The notes beneath the pieces were generated by a model. That model ran no database searches, was not told the DNA's origin, and worked only from the letters and a program-made list of their open reading frames with translations. The position numbers were made by a program, and so were the translations under genes. From Bordetella parapertussis (GTDB lineage: Bacteria > Pseudomonadota > Gammaproteobacteria > Burkholderiales > Burkholderiaceae_C), in the NCBI GenBank assembly GCA_945878355.1, contig CAMCTC010000118.1:1-14472 (forward strand): a stretch of DNA of 14,472 nucleotides. Reading direction: 5' to 3'. Of the stretch, positions 7,813 through 14,472 are shown piece after piece (within the stretch, counting starts at the first letter, position 1; each line of letters begins with the position of its first letter).

Positions 7813-8316
7813 ATGACCAAAACCGTCACCATGACCACCGCCCAGGGCAGCTTCACCATCGAGCTCGACGATGCCAAAGCCCCGCTGACCGTGGAGAATT
7901 TTCTGAGCTATGTGCGCAGCGGGCATTACGACGGCACCGTGTTCCACCGCGTGATCAAGGGCTTCATGATCCAGGGCGGCGGCTTCGCGCCCGGCATGAA
8001 GCAAAAACCCACCCAGGGCGAGATCAAGAACGAAGCCAACAACGGGCTGAAGAACTTGAAATACACGCTGGCGATGGCACGCACCAGTGCGCCGCATTCG
8101 GCCTCGTCGCAGTTCTTCATCAACGCGACGAACAACAGCTTTCTCGACCACAGCAGCGAGTCCGCGCAAGGCTGGGGCTACGCGGTGTTCGGCCGTGTCG
8201 TCAGCGGCATGGACGTGGTTGACCAAATCGAGCTCGTGGCCACCGGCCGCAAGGGCGGTCACGACGACGTGCCCAACGACGACGTGGTGATCCTGACGGC
8301 AGTAGAAGTCGTCTGA
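7813..8316 (+). CDS. ppiB: Cytoplasmic peptidyl-prolyl cis-trans isomerase (cyclophilin)
   Basis: A 167-residue cyclophilin without signal peptide, presumed cytosolic. Core motifs: [46 protein letters not shown] and [18 protein letters not shown]. It is closely similar to the preceding gene through the whole core, so the pair looks like a tandem duplication, one copy carrying an export signal. ATG at 7813 starts one base after the ppiA stop; GGAG within the end of ppiA can serve as Shine-Dalgarno. Confidence 0.95.
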   Translation: MTKTVTMTTAQGSFTIELDDAKAPLTVENFLSYVRSGHYDGTVFHRVIKGFMIQGGGFAPGMKQKPTQGEIKNEANNGLKNLKYTLAMARTSAPHSASSQFFINATNNSFLDHSSESAQGWGYAVFGRVVSGMDVVDQIELVATGRKGGHDDVPNDDVVILTAVEVV

Positions 8317-8326
8317 GTCCCTTGCG

Positions 8327-9109
8327 GTGAGCGGCGCTCAAGCCGAGGCTGAGGTCTGGCAGGCCGACCTCAGCTGGCAGCGCATCGACTTGCTGTCGGA
8401 CGTGCACCTGCACGCCGACATGCCGCGCACCTTCGAGGCCTGGCGCGACCATTTGTTGAGCACGCCCGCCGACGCCGTGCTGTTGCTGGGCGACCTGTTC
8501 GAGGTCTGGGTCGGCGACGACGCGAGCCACCAGGGTTTCGAGGCCGAATGCGTCAGCGTGCTGCGCCAGGCCAGCGCCCGGAAAGTGCTGGCCTTCATGC
8601 CGGGCAACCGGGACTTTCTGGTCGGCGACCGTCTGCTGGCCGAAGCCGGTGTGCAGCGCCTGGCCGACCCCACGCTGCTGTGCTGCTGGGGCCAACGCTG
8701 GTTGCTCAGCCACGGCGATGCGCTGTGCCTGGCCGACCAGGCTTACCAGCAGTTCCGCGCTCAAGTGCGCAGCGCCGGCTGGCAACAGCAGTTCCTGGCG
8801 CTGCCACTGGCAGACCGCCAACGCCAGGCCAGGGCCATGCGAGACGCCAGCACTGCACACCAGGCCAGCCTTGGCGCGCAGCATTGGAGCGATGTCGACG
8901 ACGCTGCGGCCGCGCAATGGCTTGCCCAGGCCGACGCCAACGCGCTGATCCACGGCCACACCCACCGTCCGGGCACACATACGCTGCCGGGTGGTGGGCT
9001 GCGACATGTGCTGGGCGACTGGGATTTCGACGCCAGGCCAAGCCGAGCCAGGATGCTGCAGCTGAGCCCGAACGGGCTGCAGGCGATCGACCTGGGCGAC
9101 CCCTCTTGA
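8327..9109 (+). CDS. lpxH: UDP-2,3-diacylglucosamine diphosphatase
   Basis: Hydrolyses UDP-2,3-diacylglucosamine to lipid X plus UMP, the fourth step of lipid A synthesis, at the inner face of the cytoplasmic membrane. It is a 260-residue calcineurin-like metallophosphoesterase with all metal motifs: SDVHLH (Asp25, His27), LLGDLFEVWVGDD (Asp56), PGNRD (Asn94), LLSHGD (His129) and HGHTHRP (His209, His211, His213). The FEVWVGDD segment is typical of LpxH. GTG at 8327 is the first start after the ppiB stop (10-nt gap); the motif DxH lies at residue 25, slightly deeper than usual, so the real start may be a little downstream. No strong Shine-Dalgarno. Position after ppiB is a recurrent betaproteobacterial arrangement. 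Confidence 0.95.
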   Translation: MSGAQAEAEVWQADLSWQRIDLLSDVHLHADMPRTFEAWRDHLLSTPADAVLLLGDLFEVWVGDDASHQGFEAECVSVLRQASARKVLAFMPGNRDFLVGDRLLAEAGVQRLADPTLLCCWGQRWLLSHGDALCLADQAYQQFRAQVRSAGWQQQFLALPLADRQRQARAMRDASTAHQASLGAQHWSDVDDAAAAQWLAQADANALIHGHTHRPGTHTLPGGGLRHVLGDWDFDARPSRARMLQLSPNGLQAIDLGDPS

Positions 9110-9112
9110 GGG

Positions 9113-9140
9113 CCCGGGTTTGAAAGCCCAGGTTTGAAAA
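9113..9140 (+). repeat. Tandem 14-bp repeat at the mtfA start
   Basis: CCCGGGTTTGAAAG (9113-9126) is followed at once by CCCAGGTTTGAAAA (9127-9140), matching at 12 of 14 bases. The second copy contains the TTG start of the MtfA-like gene; the TTG in the first copy is out of frame. Confidence 0.7.
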
Positions 9141-9919
9141 CCCTTTGGCGGCGCTGGCAGGCGCACCGCGAGTCGCGGGTGCTGGCGCGGCGCGCCATCC
9201 CTGACCCGCTGTGGCGGCTGACGCTGGCGCGGGTGCCGTTCCTGGCCGAGCGCTCGGCGCAGGATCTGGACGAACTGCGTCGCCTGGCGAGCCTGTTTCT
9301 CGACGAGAAGGAATTCACCGGCGGCGGCGGTCTGGTGGTCGACGACGCGATGGCCGTCTGCATCGCCGCCCAGGCCTGCCTGCCGGTGCTGCGATTCGGG
9401 CTGGCGCCGTACCGCAGCTTCGTCGGCATCGTCGTGCACCCGGACGAGGTGGTGGCGCGGCGCGAAGTCATCGATGACGACGGCATCGTCCACGCTTACG
9501 ACGAAGTGCTGGCCGGCGAGGCGATGGCGGGCGGGCCGATCATGCTGTCGTGGGTCGACGTCAGCGCTGCCAGCGAGCTGGCCGACTGGGGCTACAACGT
9601 GGTGATCCATGAGTTCGCCCATGTGCTGGACATGGGCGACGGCGAGGCCGATGGCGTGCCGCCGCTGCCCAGCGCGGCAGCGCGCGAAGCCTGGATCGCC
9701 GTCATCGACCCCGAGTTCGAGCGCTTTTGCGCCGCGGTCGACGCCGATGAAGAGACCTTGATCGACCCCTATGGCGCGACCAGCGTCGACGAGTTCTTCG
9801 CGGTGATGAGCGAGAGCTTCTTCGTCACGCCCCAGGCGCTGCGCGCCAGGCACCCCGCGCTGTACGCGATGCTGGCGGGCTACTACGGGCAAGACCCGGC
9901 GAGCTTCAGCCCGGGTTGA
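9134..9919 (+). CDS. mtfA: Zinc-dependent peptidase of the MtfA family
   Basis: Member of the MtfA (M90) metallopeptidases, cytosolic; in E. coli MtfA binds the repressor Mlc and so influences ptsG, but that role cannot be assumed here. The 261 residues carry the zinc motif HEFAH (159-163) within NVVIHEFAHVLDMGDG, and a downstream SVDEFFAVMSESFF (217-230) that supplies the third ligand glutamate. The N-terminal IPDPLWRLTLARVPFL and LPVLRFGLAPYRSFVGIVVHPDE are also family-like. The start is TTG at 9134-9136 with no clear Shine-Dalgarno; no in-frame ATG precedes residue 73, so TTG or a nearby alternative is required. It is last in the plus-strand cluster, 24 nt after lpxH, and converges on clpA with a 71-nt gap lacking a clear terminator. 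Confidence 0.88.
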   Translation: MKTLWRRWQAHRESRVLARRAIPDPLWRLTLARVPFLAERSAQDLDELRRLASLFLDEKEFTGGGGLVVDDAMAVCIAAQACLPVLRFGLAPYRSFVGIVVHPDEVVARREVIDDDGIVHAYDEVLAGEAMAGGPIMLSWVDVSAASELADWGYNVVIHEFAHVLDMGDGEADGVPPLPSAAAREAWIAVIDPEFERFCAAVDADEETLIDPYGATSVDEFFAVMSESFFVTPQALRARHPALYAMLAGYYGQDPASFSPG

Positions 9920-9990
9920 CGACGTCGAGATTGCCGACGGGATGGCCGCCGCAGCGTCCGATCCGCCAGCAAGCCGGCGTCAGGCCATCG

Positions 9991-12297
9991 TCAAAGCGCC
10001 GTCGACACGGCCTTGGGCTTGTCGTTCTTGTTGCGCGGCGGCTGGATCTCGAGCAACACCTCGCCCTTGTCGTCCACATCGACCGTCAGGCGACCGCCAT
10101 CGACCAATCGGCCGAACAGCAACTCGTCGGCCAGCGCGCGACGTATCGTGTCCTGGATCAGGCGCTGCATCGGTCTGGCGCCCATCAAGGGGTCGAAACC
10201 CTTCTTGGCCAAGTGCGTGCGCAGCGTGTCGGTGAAAGTGACGTCGACCTTCTTCTCGCCCAACTGGGCCTCGAGCTGCAGCAAGAACTTGTCGACCACG
10301 CGCAGGATGATCGACTCGTCGAGCGCTTTGAAGCTGACCGTCGCGTCGAGCCGGTTGCGGAACTCGGGCGTGAACAAGCGCTTGATGTCGGCCATCTCGT
10401 CGCCCTGCTCGCGCGAGGTGGTGAAGCCTATCGTCGCCTTGTTCATCGTCTCGGCGCCAGCATTCGTCGTCATGATGATGATGACGTTGCGGAAATCGGC
10501 TTTGCGCCCGTTGTTGTCGGTCAGCGCGCCGTGGTCCATCACCTGCAGCAGCACGTTGTAGACATCCGGGTGAGCCTTCTCGATCTCGTCGAGCAGCAGC
10601 ACGGAGTGCGGCTTCTTGGTCACGGCCTCGGTCAGCAAGCCACCCTGGTCGAAACCGACATAGCCCGGCGGCGCACCGATCAGCCGGCTGACCGCGTGGC
10701 GCTCCATGTACTCGCTCATGTCGAAGCGGATCAGCTCAATGCCCAGAATATAGGCCAGCTGCTTGGCAACCTCGGTCTTGCCCACGCCGGTCGGGCCTGA
10801 GAACAGGAACGAGCCGATCGGCTTGTCAGGCCGGCCCAGGCCCGAGCGCGCCATCTTGATCGCTGCGGCCAGCGCGTCGATCGCCGGCTCCTGGCCGAAC
10901 ACCACGCTCTTCAAGTCGCGGTCCAGGCTCTTCAACTTGCCGCGGTCGTCGTTGGAGACCGATGCCGGTGGGATGCGCGCGATCTTCGCGACGATCTCCT
11001 CGACCTCGTTGCGGGTGATGGTCTTTTTCTGCTTGTTCTTGGGCAGGATGCGCTGCGCAGCACCGGCTTCGTCGATCACGTCGATCGCCTTGTCGGGCAG
11101 GTGCCGGTCATTGATGTATTTGGCCGACAGCTCGGCAGCAGCTTGAAGCGCACCCAGCGCGTATTTGACGTTGTGGTGGTCCTCAAAGCGCGATTTCAGA
11201 CCCTTGAGGATCTCCACCGTCTGCTCGACCGAAGGCTCGACCACGTCGATCTTCTGGAAGCGCCGCGACAGTGCCGCGTCCTTCTCGAAGATGCCGCGGT
11301 ATTCGGTGAAGGTGGTTGCCCCTATGCACTTCATCGCGCCGTTGCTCAAGGCGGGCTTGAGCAGGTTGCTGGCATCCAGCGTGCCGCCTGAAGCTGCCCC
11401 GGCGCCGATCAGCGTGTGGATCTCGTCGATGAACAGCACCGCGCTGGGCTGCTCCTTGAGCTGCTTCAAAACACCTTTGAGGCGTTGCTCGAAATCACCC
11501 CGGTACTTGGTGCCAGCCAGCAGCGCGCCCATGTCTAACGAGTACACGGTGGAGGCTGCCAACACCTCAGGCACATCGGACTGGGTGATGCGCCAGGCCA
11601 GGCCTTCGGCGATCGCGGTCTTGCCCACGCCGGCCTCGCCGACGAGCAGCGGGTTGTTCTTGCGGCGCCGGCACAGGATCTGGATCACCCGCTCGACCTC
11701 GGCCTCGCGGCCGATCAGCGGATCGATCTTGCCGTCTTTGGCCAACTGGTTCAGGTTCTGTGTGAACTGGTCCAGCGGCGTGCCCTTGCCGGCGTCGGCG
11801 GTGTCTTCCTTCTCGGCCTCAGCGCCAGGCTCACCGGACTTGGCCGGTGCGGGAGGCTCGCTCTTCTTGATGCCGTGGGCGATGAAGTTGACCACGTCCA
11901 AGCGCGTCACGCCCTGCTGGTGCAGGTAGTACACCGCATGCGAATCCTTCTCGCCGAAGATCGCCACCAGCACGTTGGCGCCGGTCACCTCTTTCTTGCC
12001 GGAACCGGTGGACTGCACGTGCATGATCGCGCGCTGGATCACGCGCTGGAAACCCAGCGTCGGCTGGGTGTCGACCTCTTCGGTGCCGCCCACGGTGGGC
12101 GTGTTTTCTTTGATAAAAGTGGTCAAGCTCTTGCGCAGGTCATCGATGTTGGCCGCGCAGGCCTTGAGCACCTCGGCAGCCGAGGGGTTGTCCAGCAGCG
12201 CGAGCAGCAGGTGCTCGACGGTGATGAACTCGTGGCGCTGCTGGCGCGCCTCGACGAATGCCATGTGCAGGCTGACTTCCAATTCTTGCGCAATCAT
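9991..12297 (-). CDS. clpA: ATP-dependent Clp protease ATP-binding subunit ClpA
   Basis: Hexameric AAA+ unfoldase that feeds substrates to the ClpP peptidase; cytosolic. The 768 residues hold an N-terminal Clp repeat domain (1-145; binds ClpS), an acidic linker (about 146-172), AAA domain 1 with Walker A GEAGVGKT (220-227) and Walker B VLFIDE (287-292), and AAA domain 2 with Walker A GPTGVGKT (501-508) and Walker B LLLDE (567-571). The ClpP-docking tripeptide IGF is present at 623-625, so it is a ClpP partner and not a ClpB or ClpV. The C-terminal domain includes [27 protein letters not shown] at 12295-12297 is preferred over the frame's earlier MHYGGR start: it gives [11 protein letters not shown], has GGAGG 4-5 nt upstream, and overlaps the clpS stop as ATGA, which implies translational coupling. 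Confidence 0.98.
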   Translation of the reverse strand: MIAQELEVSLHMAFVEARQQRHEFITVEHLLLALLDNPSAAEVLKACAANIDDLRKSLTTFIKENTPTVGGTEEVDTQPTLGFQRVIQRAIMHVQSTGSGKKEVTGANVLVAIFGEKDSHAVYYLHQQGVTRLDVVNFIAHGIKKSEPPAPAKSGEPGAEAEKEDTADAGKGTPLDQFTQNLNQLAKDGKIDPLIGREAEVERVIQILCRRRKNNPLLVGEAGVGKTAIAEGLAWRITQSDVPEVLAASTVYSLDMGALLAGTKYRGDFEQRLKGVLKQLKEQPSAVLFIDEIHTLIGAGAASGGTLDASNLLKPALSNGAMKCIGATTFTEYRGIFEKDAALSRRFQKIDVVEPSVEQTVEILKGLKSRFEDHHNVKYALGALQAAAELSAKYINDRHLPDKAIDVIDEAGAAQRILPKNKQKKTITRNEVEEIVAKIARIPPASVSNDDRGKLKSLDRDLKSVVFGQEPAIDALAAAIKMARSGLGRPDKPIGSFLFSGPTGVGKTEVAKQLAYILGIELIRFDMSEYMERHAVSRLIGAPPGYVGFDQGGLLTEAVTKKPHSVLLLDEIEKAHPDVYNVLLQVMDHGALTDNNGRKADFRNVIIIMTTNAGAETMNKATIGFTTSREQGDEMADIKRLFTPEFRNRLDATVSFKALDESIILRVVDKFLLQLEAQLGEKKVDVTFTDTLRTHLAKKGFDPLMGARPMQRLIQDTIRRALADELLFGRLVDGGRLTVDVDDKGEVLLEIQPPRNKNDKPKAVSTAL

Positions 12298-12650
12298 GCG
12301 GCCTCCATAATGCATTGCAGTGGATGCCCGGCGCGGCGAGCCGCGGCCAGGACGAGTTCAACCTTGGTCGCCGCAACGTCTTTCGAGAAGACGCCGCAGA
12401 CGCCACGGCCTTCGTGGTGAATCTTGAGCATGATGAGCGTGGCCGATTCGAGGTCGCAGCGGAAGTAGTGCTGCAACACCATCACGACGAACTCCATCGG
12501 CGTGAAGTCGTCGTTGAGCAGCACCACCTGGTACATCTGGGGCGGCTTGGTGCGCGCAGTCTTGCGCTCGAGCACCACCACCCCGTCGTTGCCACGGCCT
12601 GGCTGCCCTGGTGGCTTGGGAGGTGGTGAGGGAGGGTCATCCTGAGGCAT
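12294..12650 (-). CDS. clpS: ClpAP adaptor protein ClpS
   Basis: Adaptor that delivers N-end-rule substrates to ClpA and blocks other ClpA substrates. The 118-residue product has the core [20 protein letters not shown], where LLNDD supplies the N-degron pocket residues, then [13 protein letters not shown] and a C-terminal helix ending CIMEAA. The N-terminal tail is long and proline-rich ([15 protein letters not shown]), flexible as the family requires for ClpA engagement. The stop overlaps the clpA ATG by 4 nt. The start ATG at 12648-12650 has no good Shine-Dalgarno and is preceded by a direct repeat of ATGCCTC, which creates a second, out-of-frame ATG 7 nt upstream. Confidence 0.97.
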   Translation of the reverse strand: MPQDDPPSPPPKPPGQPGRGNDGVVVLERKTARTKPPQMYQVVLLNDDFTPMEFVVMVLQHYFRCDLESATLIMLKIHHEGRGVCGVFSKDVAATKVELVLAAARRAGHPLQCIMEAA

Positions 12651-12927
12651 GAGGCATTCTATCGAGTCGCGCCCGATGCCTGCTGAAGGCCATCCGGGTC
12701 AGCGGGATGTTGCGCGCTTTGCGGGCAGCGCAAAGCTCGAAATCCGGTGGGCAATGCGGCTTGTCGTACGCCTGTGGCGATCGCCGCGGCACACGAGGGC
12801 TGCGAGCACAAGGTTCGATTGGCGAGCGGGCGAGCGTTGCTGTCCTAGCGGCCAGAGGTTCGGCGGCATCGGACGATGGGCTGGGCTTGCCGGCGCTAAG
12901 CAGACGCCGAGGAACTCGAAAATCACA
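12651..12927. other. 277-nt GC-rich gap between the orphan gene and clpS
   Basis: No gene recognised. GC is clearly higher than in the orphan gene to the right. A 94-codon plus-strand frame (12649-12933) and a 75-codon minus-strand frame (GTG, 12699-12926, starting 1 nt after the orphan's stop) are open, but both are Arg/Cys/Pro-rich without domains or ribosome sites. A 10-bp palindrome GGCGATCGCC lies at 12776-12785. The clpS promoter is presumably here; none is obvious by eye. Confidence 0.5.
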
Positions 12928-13959
12928 TCATGAGCTACGTGCTATATCAGCCTCGGTTGCCAACGCTTGCAAAATCAAGAAATGCCTCTCGCAATCTTGA
13001 AGATATTCGCTAACCTTCTTCAGTCTCTCGCGGTAATATGCCGCACCAGTCCAATCTTTAAGGATATCCCGCCCGGCGCCATCCACCGCAACTGCATTCG
13101 TATTATTCTTGAGGACATGGAAAGTCCCTTCATGAATCAGATGGGCGCATTGAATATAATTACCCATATGAACCAAGCGCCTCATGAATTCAAATATTGC
13201 ACCCCCTTGTGCGCCCGCAGTCTCCAATTTTTTCTTGCCTTCATCCCATATCTGGCTGATCTCCGAATACTTCGAAAGTATCTCATCTGCACAGGCTTTT
13301 TTACTAGCGGGAGTGAGCGCCGCCCATTGCACCTTCCAAACAGCGAACAACGATTCTTGTGGCCTCTTGTCTGATTTATACAAAATCTTATCATAGCCTT
13401 TGCATAAATCAAGATAAAATCTCTCGAAATTTTCTTCAGCAGTTTTTAATTTAGTGCCCATCAACTTAAACTGAGCGGGCCCTTCGGTCATAAGATTTAA
13501 TGCGTGACCAAAAGCCTCTTTTAAAAGCTCAGGGCTTGAAATCTGCTTGGGTGGCGCCACATCATCAATAAAACTCCAAAGATACGGCGTCAATTGCTCG
13601 TGAATACTCTCGCGATCAGAGTAGACTGATTTCACAAATAGCGCCAAACCTATCACCCCGGCGGTGATCGCGACTTGCGGCCCACCGACGGCGGCTACAA
13701 ATCCCGCCGTGCCGGCGGCTATCAAAGCTGCCTCACCGCACAGCGCCGCAATCCCAGCACCTAAGCCGATGACACCACCCACATTTCCCACAACGTTGAC
13801 AGCGCCAGTCGCAACCTCCTTCTTTGATGGCTTAGTCCAGAATGCGCTTGTACTTTGCGAAGTGGAATGGAAAATTTTTCTAGCAAACGAACCCCAATTG
13901 GATAATTGAACTCCATGTGGTTCTTTGTATTTGCTGAAATGAATATTTACGGTAGCCAT
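12928..13959 (-). CDS. Orphan membrane-interacting protein next to T6SS tssA, function unknown
   Basis: Not recognised. The 343-residue protein begins MATVNIHFSKYKEPHG. A basic, Ser/Thr-rich N-terminus (1-48) is followed by a long Gly/Ala hydrophobic region (49-109) with a glycine zipper (Gly61-Gly65-Gly69, also Gly83, 86, 92, 93, 101, 104). Glu76 is its only charged residue, suggesting a hairpin of two helices. Residues 115-343 are mixed-charge and look alpha-helical (FERFYLDLCKGYDKIL, SKYSEISQIWDEGKKK, FEFMRRLVHMGNYIQCAHL, YRERLKKVSEYLQDCERHFL), without a recognisable catalytic motif. There is no N-terminal signal peptide. AAAGGA (13968-13973) lies 8 nt before the ATG. GC is about 45% by eye, 30-40% in places, with many A/T-ending codons unlike the neighbours, which suggests horizontal acquisition. 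Being 183 nt after tssA on the same strand, a T6SS effector or accessory role is a reasonable but unproven guess. Confidence 0.88.
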   Translation of the reverse strand: MATVNIHFSKYKEPHGVQLSNWGSFARKIFHSTSQSTSAFWTKPSKKEVATGAVNVVGNVGGVIGLGAGIAALCGEAALIAAGTAGFVAAVGGPQVAITAGVIGLALFVKSVYSDRESIHEQLTPYLWSFIDDVAPPKQISSPELLKEAFGHALNLMTEGPAQFKLMGTKLKTAEENFERFYLDLCKGYDKILYKSDKRPQESLFAVWKVQWAALTPASKKACADEILSKYSEISQIWDEGKKKLETAGAQGGAIFEFMRRLVHMGNYIQCAHLIHEGTFHVLKNNTNAVAVDGAGRDILKDWTGAAYYRERLKKVSEYLQDCERHFLILQALATEADIARSS

Positions 13960-13967
13960 TGATTCAG

Positions 13968-13973
13968 TCCTTT
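13968..13973 (-). promoter_or_regulatory. Shine-Dalgarno of the orphan gene
   Basis: The minus strand reads AAAGGA, 8 nt before the ATG at 13957-13959. It fixes the start and shows the gene can be translated independently of tssA. Confidence 0.75.
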
Positions 13974-14022
13974 CTCATAAATGATCGTAGAGTGCAAGCT
14001 TACGAAACTCGCGCTAAACGAT

Positions 14023-14035
14023 TGCTCATTGAGCA
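14023..14035. repeat. Perfect 6-1-6 palindrome upstream of the orphan gene
   Basis: TGCTCA, T, TGAGCA, lying 64 bp before the orphan's ATG in an AT-richer spacer (13960-14142). It could be an operator or a small hairpin between tssA and the orphan; there is no T tract to make it a terminator. Confidence 0.4.
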
Positions 14036-14142
14036 GCTATTACAAAACGCTGCGCCTTGGTTGCAGTTGCCCGACAAGGTGATACAACACTCGTCCAACC
14101 AAGACTTGCCGCAGGCATATTTCTGGAACACTGTAGGTACAT

Positions 14143-14472
14143 TCATTCCGAATCCATCGTTACACCCAACAACCCAAACAACCGCTGCACATCGCCCTCT
14201 TGCTTGAGCATTTCCTGCATCAACTGCGGCAGCGGCATTCGGCCCCAGGTGATCGCGCGGCGAACCAGATAAGGTATCGGGCTGTGCGGCTCCGTGCGCT
14301 GCAGGAATTCAGCGATCTGCTCGAGCTGGCGGTAGGCTGATTCACGGTTCATCACGGTCTGTCCTGTGGGGGCTTGCGCGCTGCCCGGCGCCGATGCCGA
14401 TGCCGAAGTCATTAGGGCGACCGCATCGTCCTGGGGCTCGGAATGTTCAACAGCGTCCGGCAGCGCCTCGGG
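14143..14472 (-). CDS. tssA: Type VI secretion system protein TssA (ImpA), C-terminal end
   Basis: The minus-strand frame is open from the right window edge to TGA at 14143-14145, giving 109 residues of an incomplete protein. After a low-complexity linker (ASASAPGSAQAPTG) it has the TssA/ImpA C-terminal signature: RESAYRQLEQIAEFLQRTEP, then HSPIPYLVRRAITWGRMPLP and QLMQEMLKQEGDVQRLFGLLG. TssA organises baseplate and sheath assembly in the cytoplasm; in some systems it caps the distal sheath end. The ATG at 14410-14412 is internal, since the frame continues upstream in family-like linker sequence. The N-terminal ImpA domain and the rest of the T6SS cluster should lie to the right of the window. 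Confidence 0.9.
   Translation of the reverse strand, partial: PEALPDAVEHSEPQDDAVALMTSASASAPGSAQAPTGQTVMNRESAYRQLEQIAEFLQRTEPHSPIPYLVRRAITWGRMPLPQLMQEMLKQEGDVQRLFGLLGVTMDSE

Noticed and set aside
8201..9892. A 563-codon minus-strand open frame opposite lpxH and the MtfA-like gene
   Set aside because: The plus-strand genes in this stretch have complete metal-binding motifs. The antisense frame is His/Gln/Arg-rich with no domain, which is the usual shadow of high-GC codon bias.
9920..9990. Possible bidirectional terminator between the converging mtfA and clpA genes
   Set aside because: Only a short imperfect CGCC/GGCG pairing is present and there is no T tract on either strand.
9916..10800. 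A 294-codon plus-strand open frame opposite clpA
   Set aside because: It lies antisense to the second AAA domain of ClpA, has no ribosome site and no recognisable domain; a GC-driven shadow.
9991..12297. Possible T6SS ClpV because of nearby tssA
   Set aside because: The protein has the ClpP-docking IGF tripeptide, the ClpA N-domain start [11 protein letters not shown] and an overlapping clpS; ClpV lacks the ClpP loop.
12776..12785. GGCGATCGCC resembling the cyanobacterial HIP1 octamer
   Set aside because: A single occurrence was noticed in a GC-rich betaproteobacterial context; no sign of the dense HIP1 distribution.
12699..12926. 75-codon GTG frame right after the orphan gene as an immunity protein
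   Set aside because: No Shine-Dalgarno, Arg/Pro-rich shadow-like sequence, GC matching the spacer and not the orphan; no support beyond its position.

Overview
The window looks like a chromosomal segment of a high-GC betaproteobacterium, most likely order Burkholderiales. This is inferred from the protein sequences and from the gene order cysS / DNA glycosylase / accA / tilS / lysC / tRNA-Ser, and the divergent TPR / ppiA / ppiB / lpxH cluster, both familiar from that order. Genus cannot be fixed by reading. Most of the window is housekeeping core, flanked at both ends by accessory-looking material of visibly lower GC.

Layout. (1) 1-305, minus: 5' end of an RTX (calcium-binding nonapeptide repeat) protein gene that runs off the left edge. 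(2) 389-526: a strong intrinsic terminator and tRNA-Ser(GCU), both read on the minus strand. (3) 605-6451, minus: cysS, a DNA-3-methyladenine glycosylase, accA, tilS and lysC, closely packed and probably largely co-transcribed; roles are cysteinyl-tRNA synthesis, base-excision repair, first step of fatty acid synthesis, lysidine modification of tRNA-Ile, and the first step of the aspartate amino-acid pathway. (4) 6452-6669: divergent regulatory gap with a candidate cysS promoter containing a perfect palindrome, and a terminator-like hairpin just before cysS. (5) 6670-9919, plus: exported TPR protein, periplasmic cyclophilin, cytoplasmic cyclophilin, LpxH of lipid A synthesis, and an MtfA-type zinc peptidase. 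(6) 9991-12650, minus: clpS-clpA with a 4-nt ATGA overlap, encoding the N-end-rule adaptor and the unfoldase of ClpAP. (7) 12928-13959, minus: an AT-rich orphan gene for a 343-residue protein with a glycine-zipper hydrophobic region. (8) 14143-14472, minus: the C-terminal end of TssA (ImpA), a type VI secretion (T6SS) baseplate/sheath-cap protein, so a T6SS cluster probably continues to the right.

The most interesting object is the AT-rich orphan at 12928-13959. It sits directly downstream of tssA on the same strand and has its own Shine-Dalgarno. Its predicted pair of Gly/Ala-rich membrane helices and helical C-terminal domain would fit a membrane-acting T6SS cargo or a T6SS-associated accessory protein; this is a hypothesis from context and architecture only. 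Second come the RTX gene beside a tRNA-Ser with an imperfect acceptor stem (a possible island boundary) and the terminator-like element in the cysS leader. No CRISPR array, insertion sequence, integrase or rRNA was seen. No gene-free stretch exceeds 300 bases.
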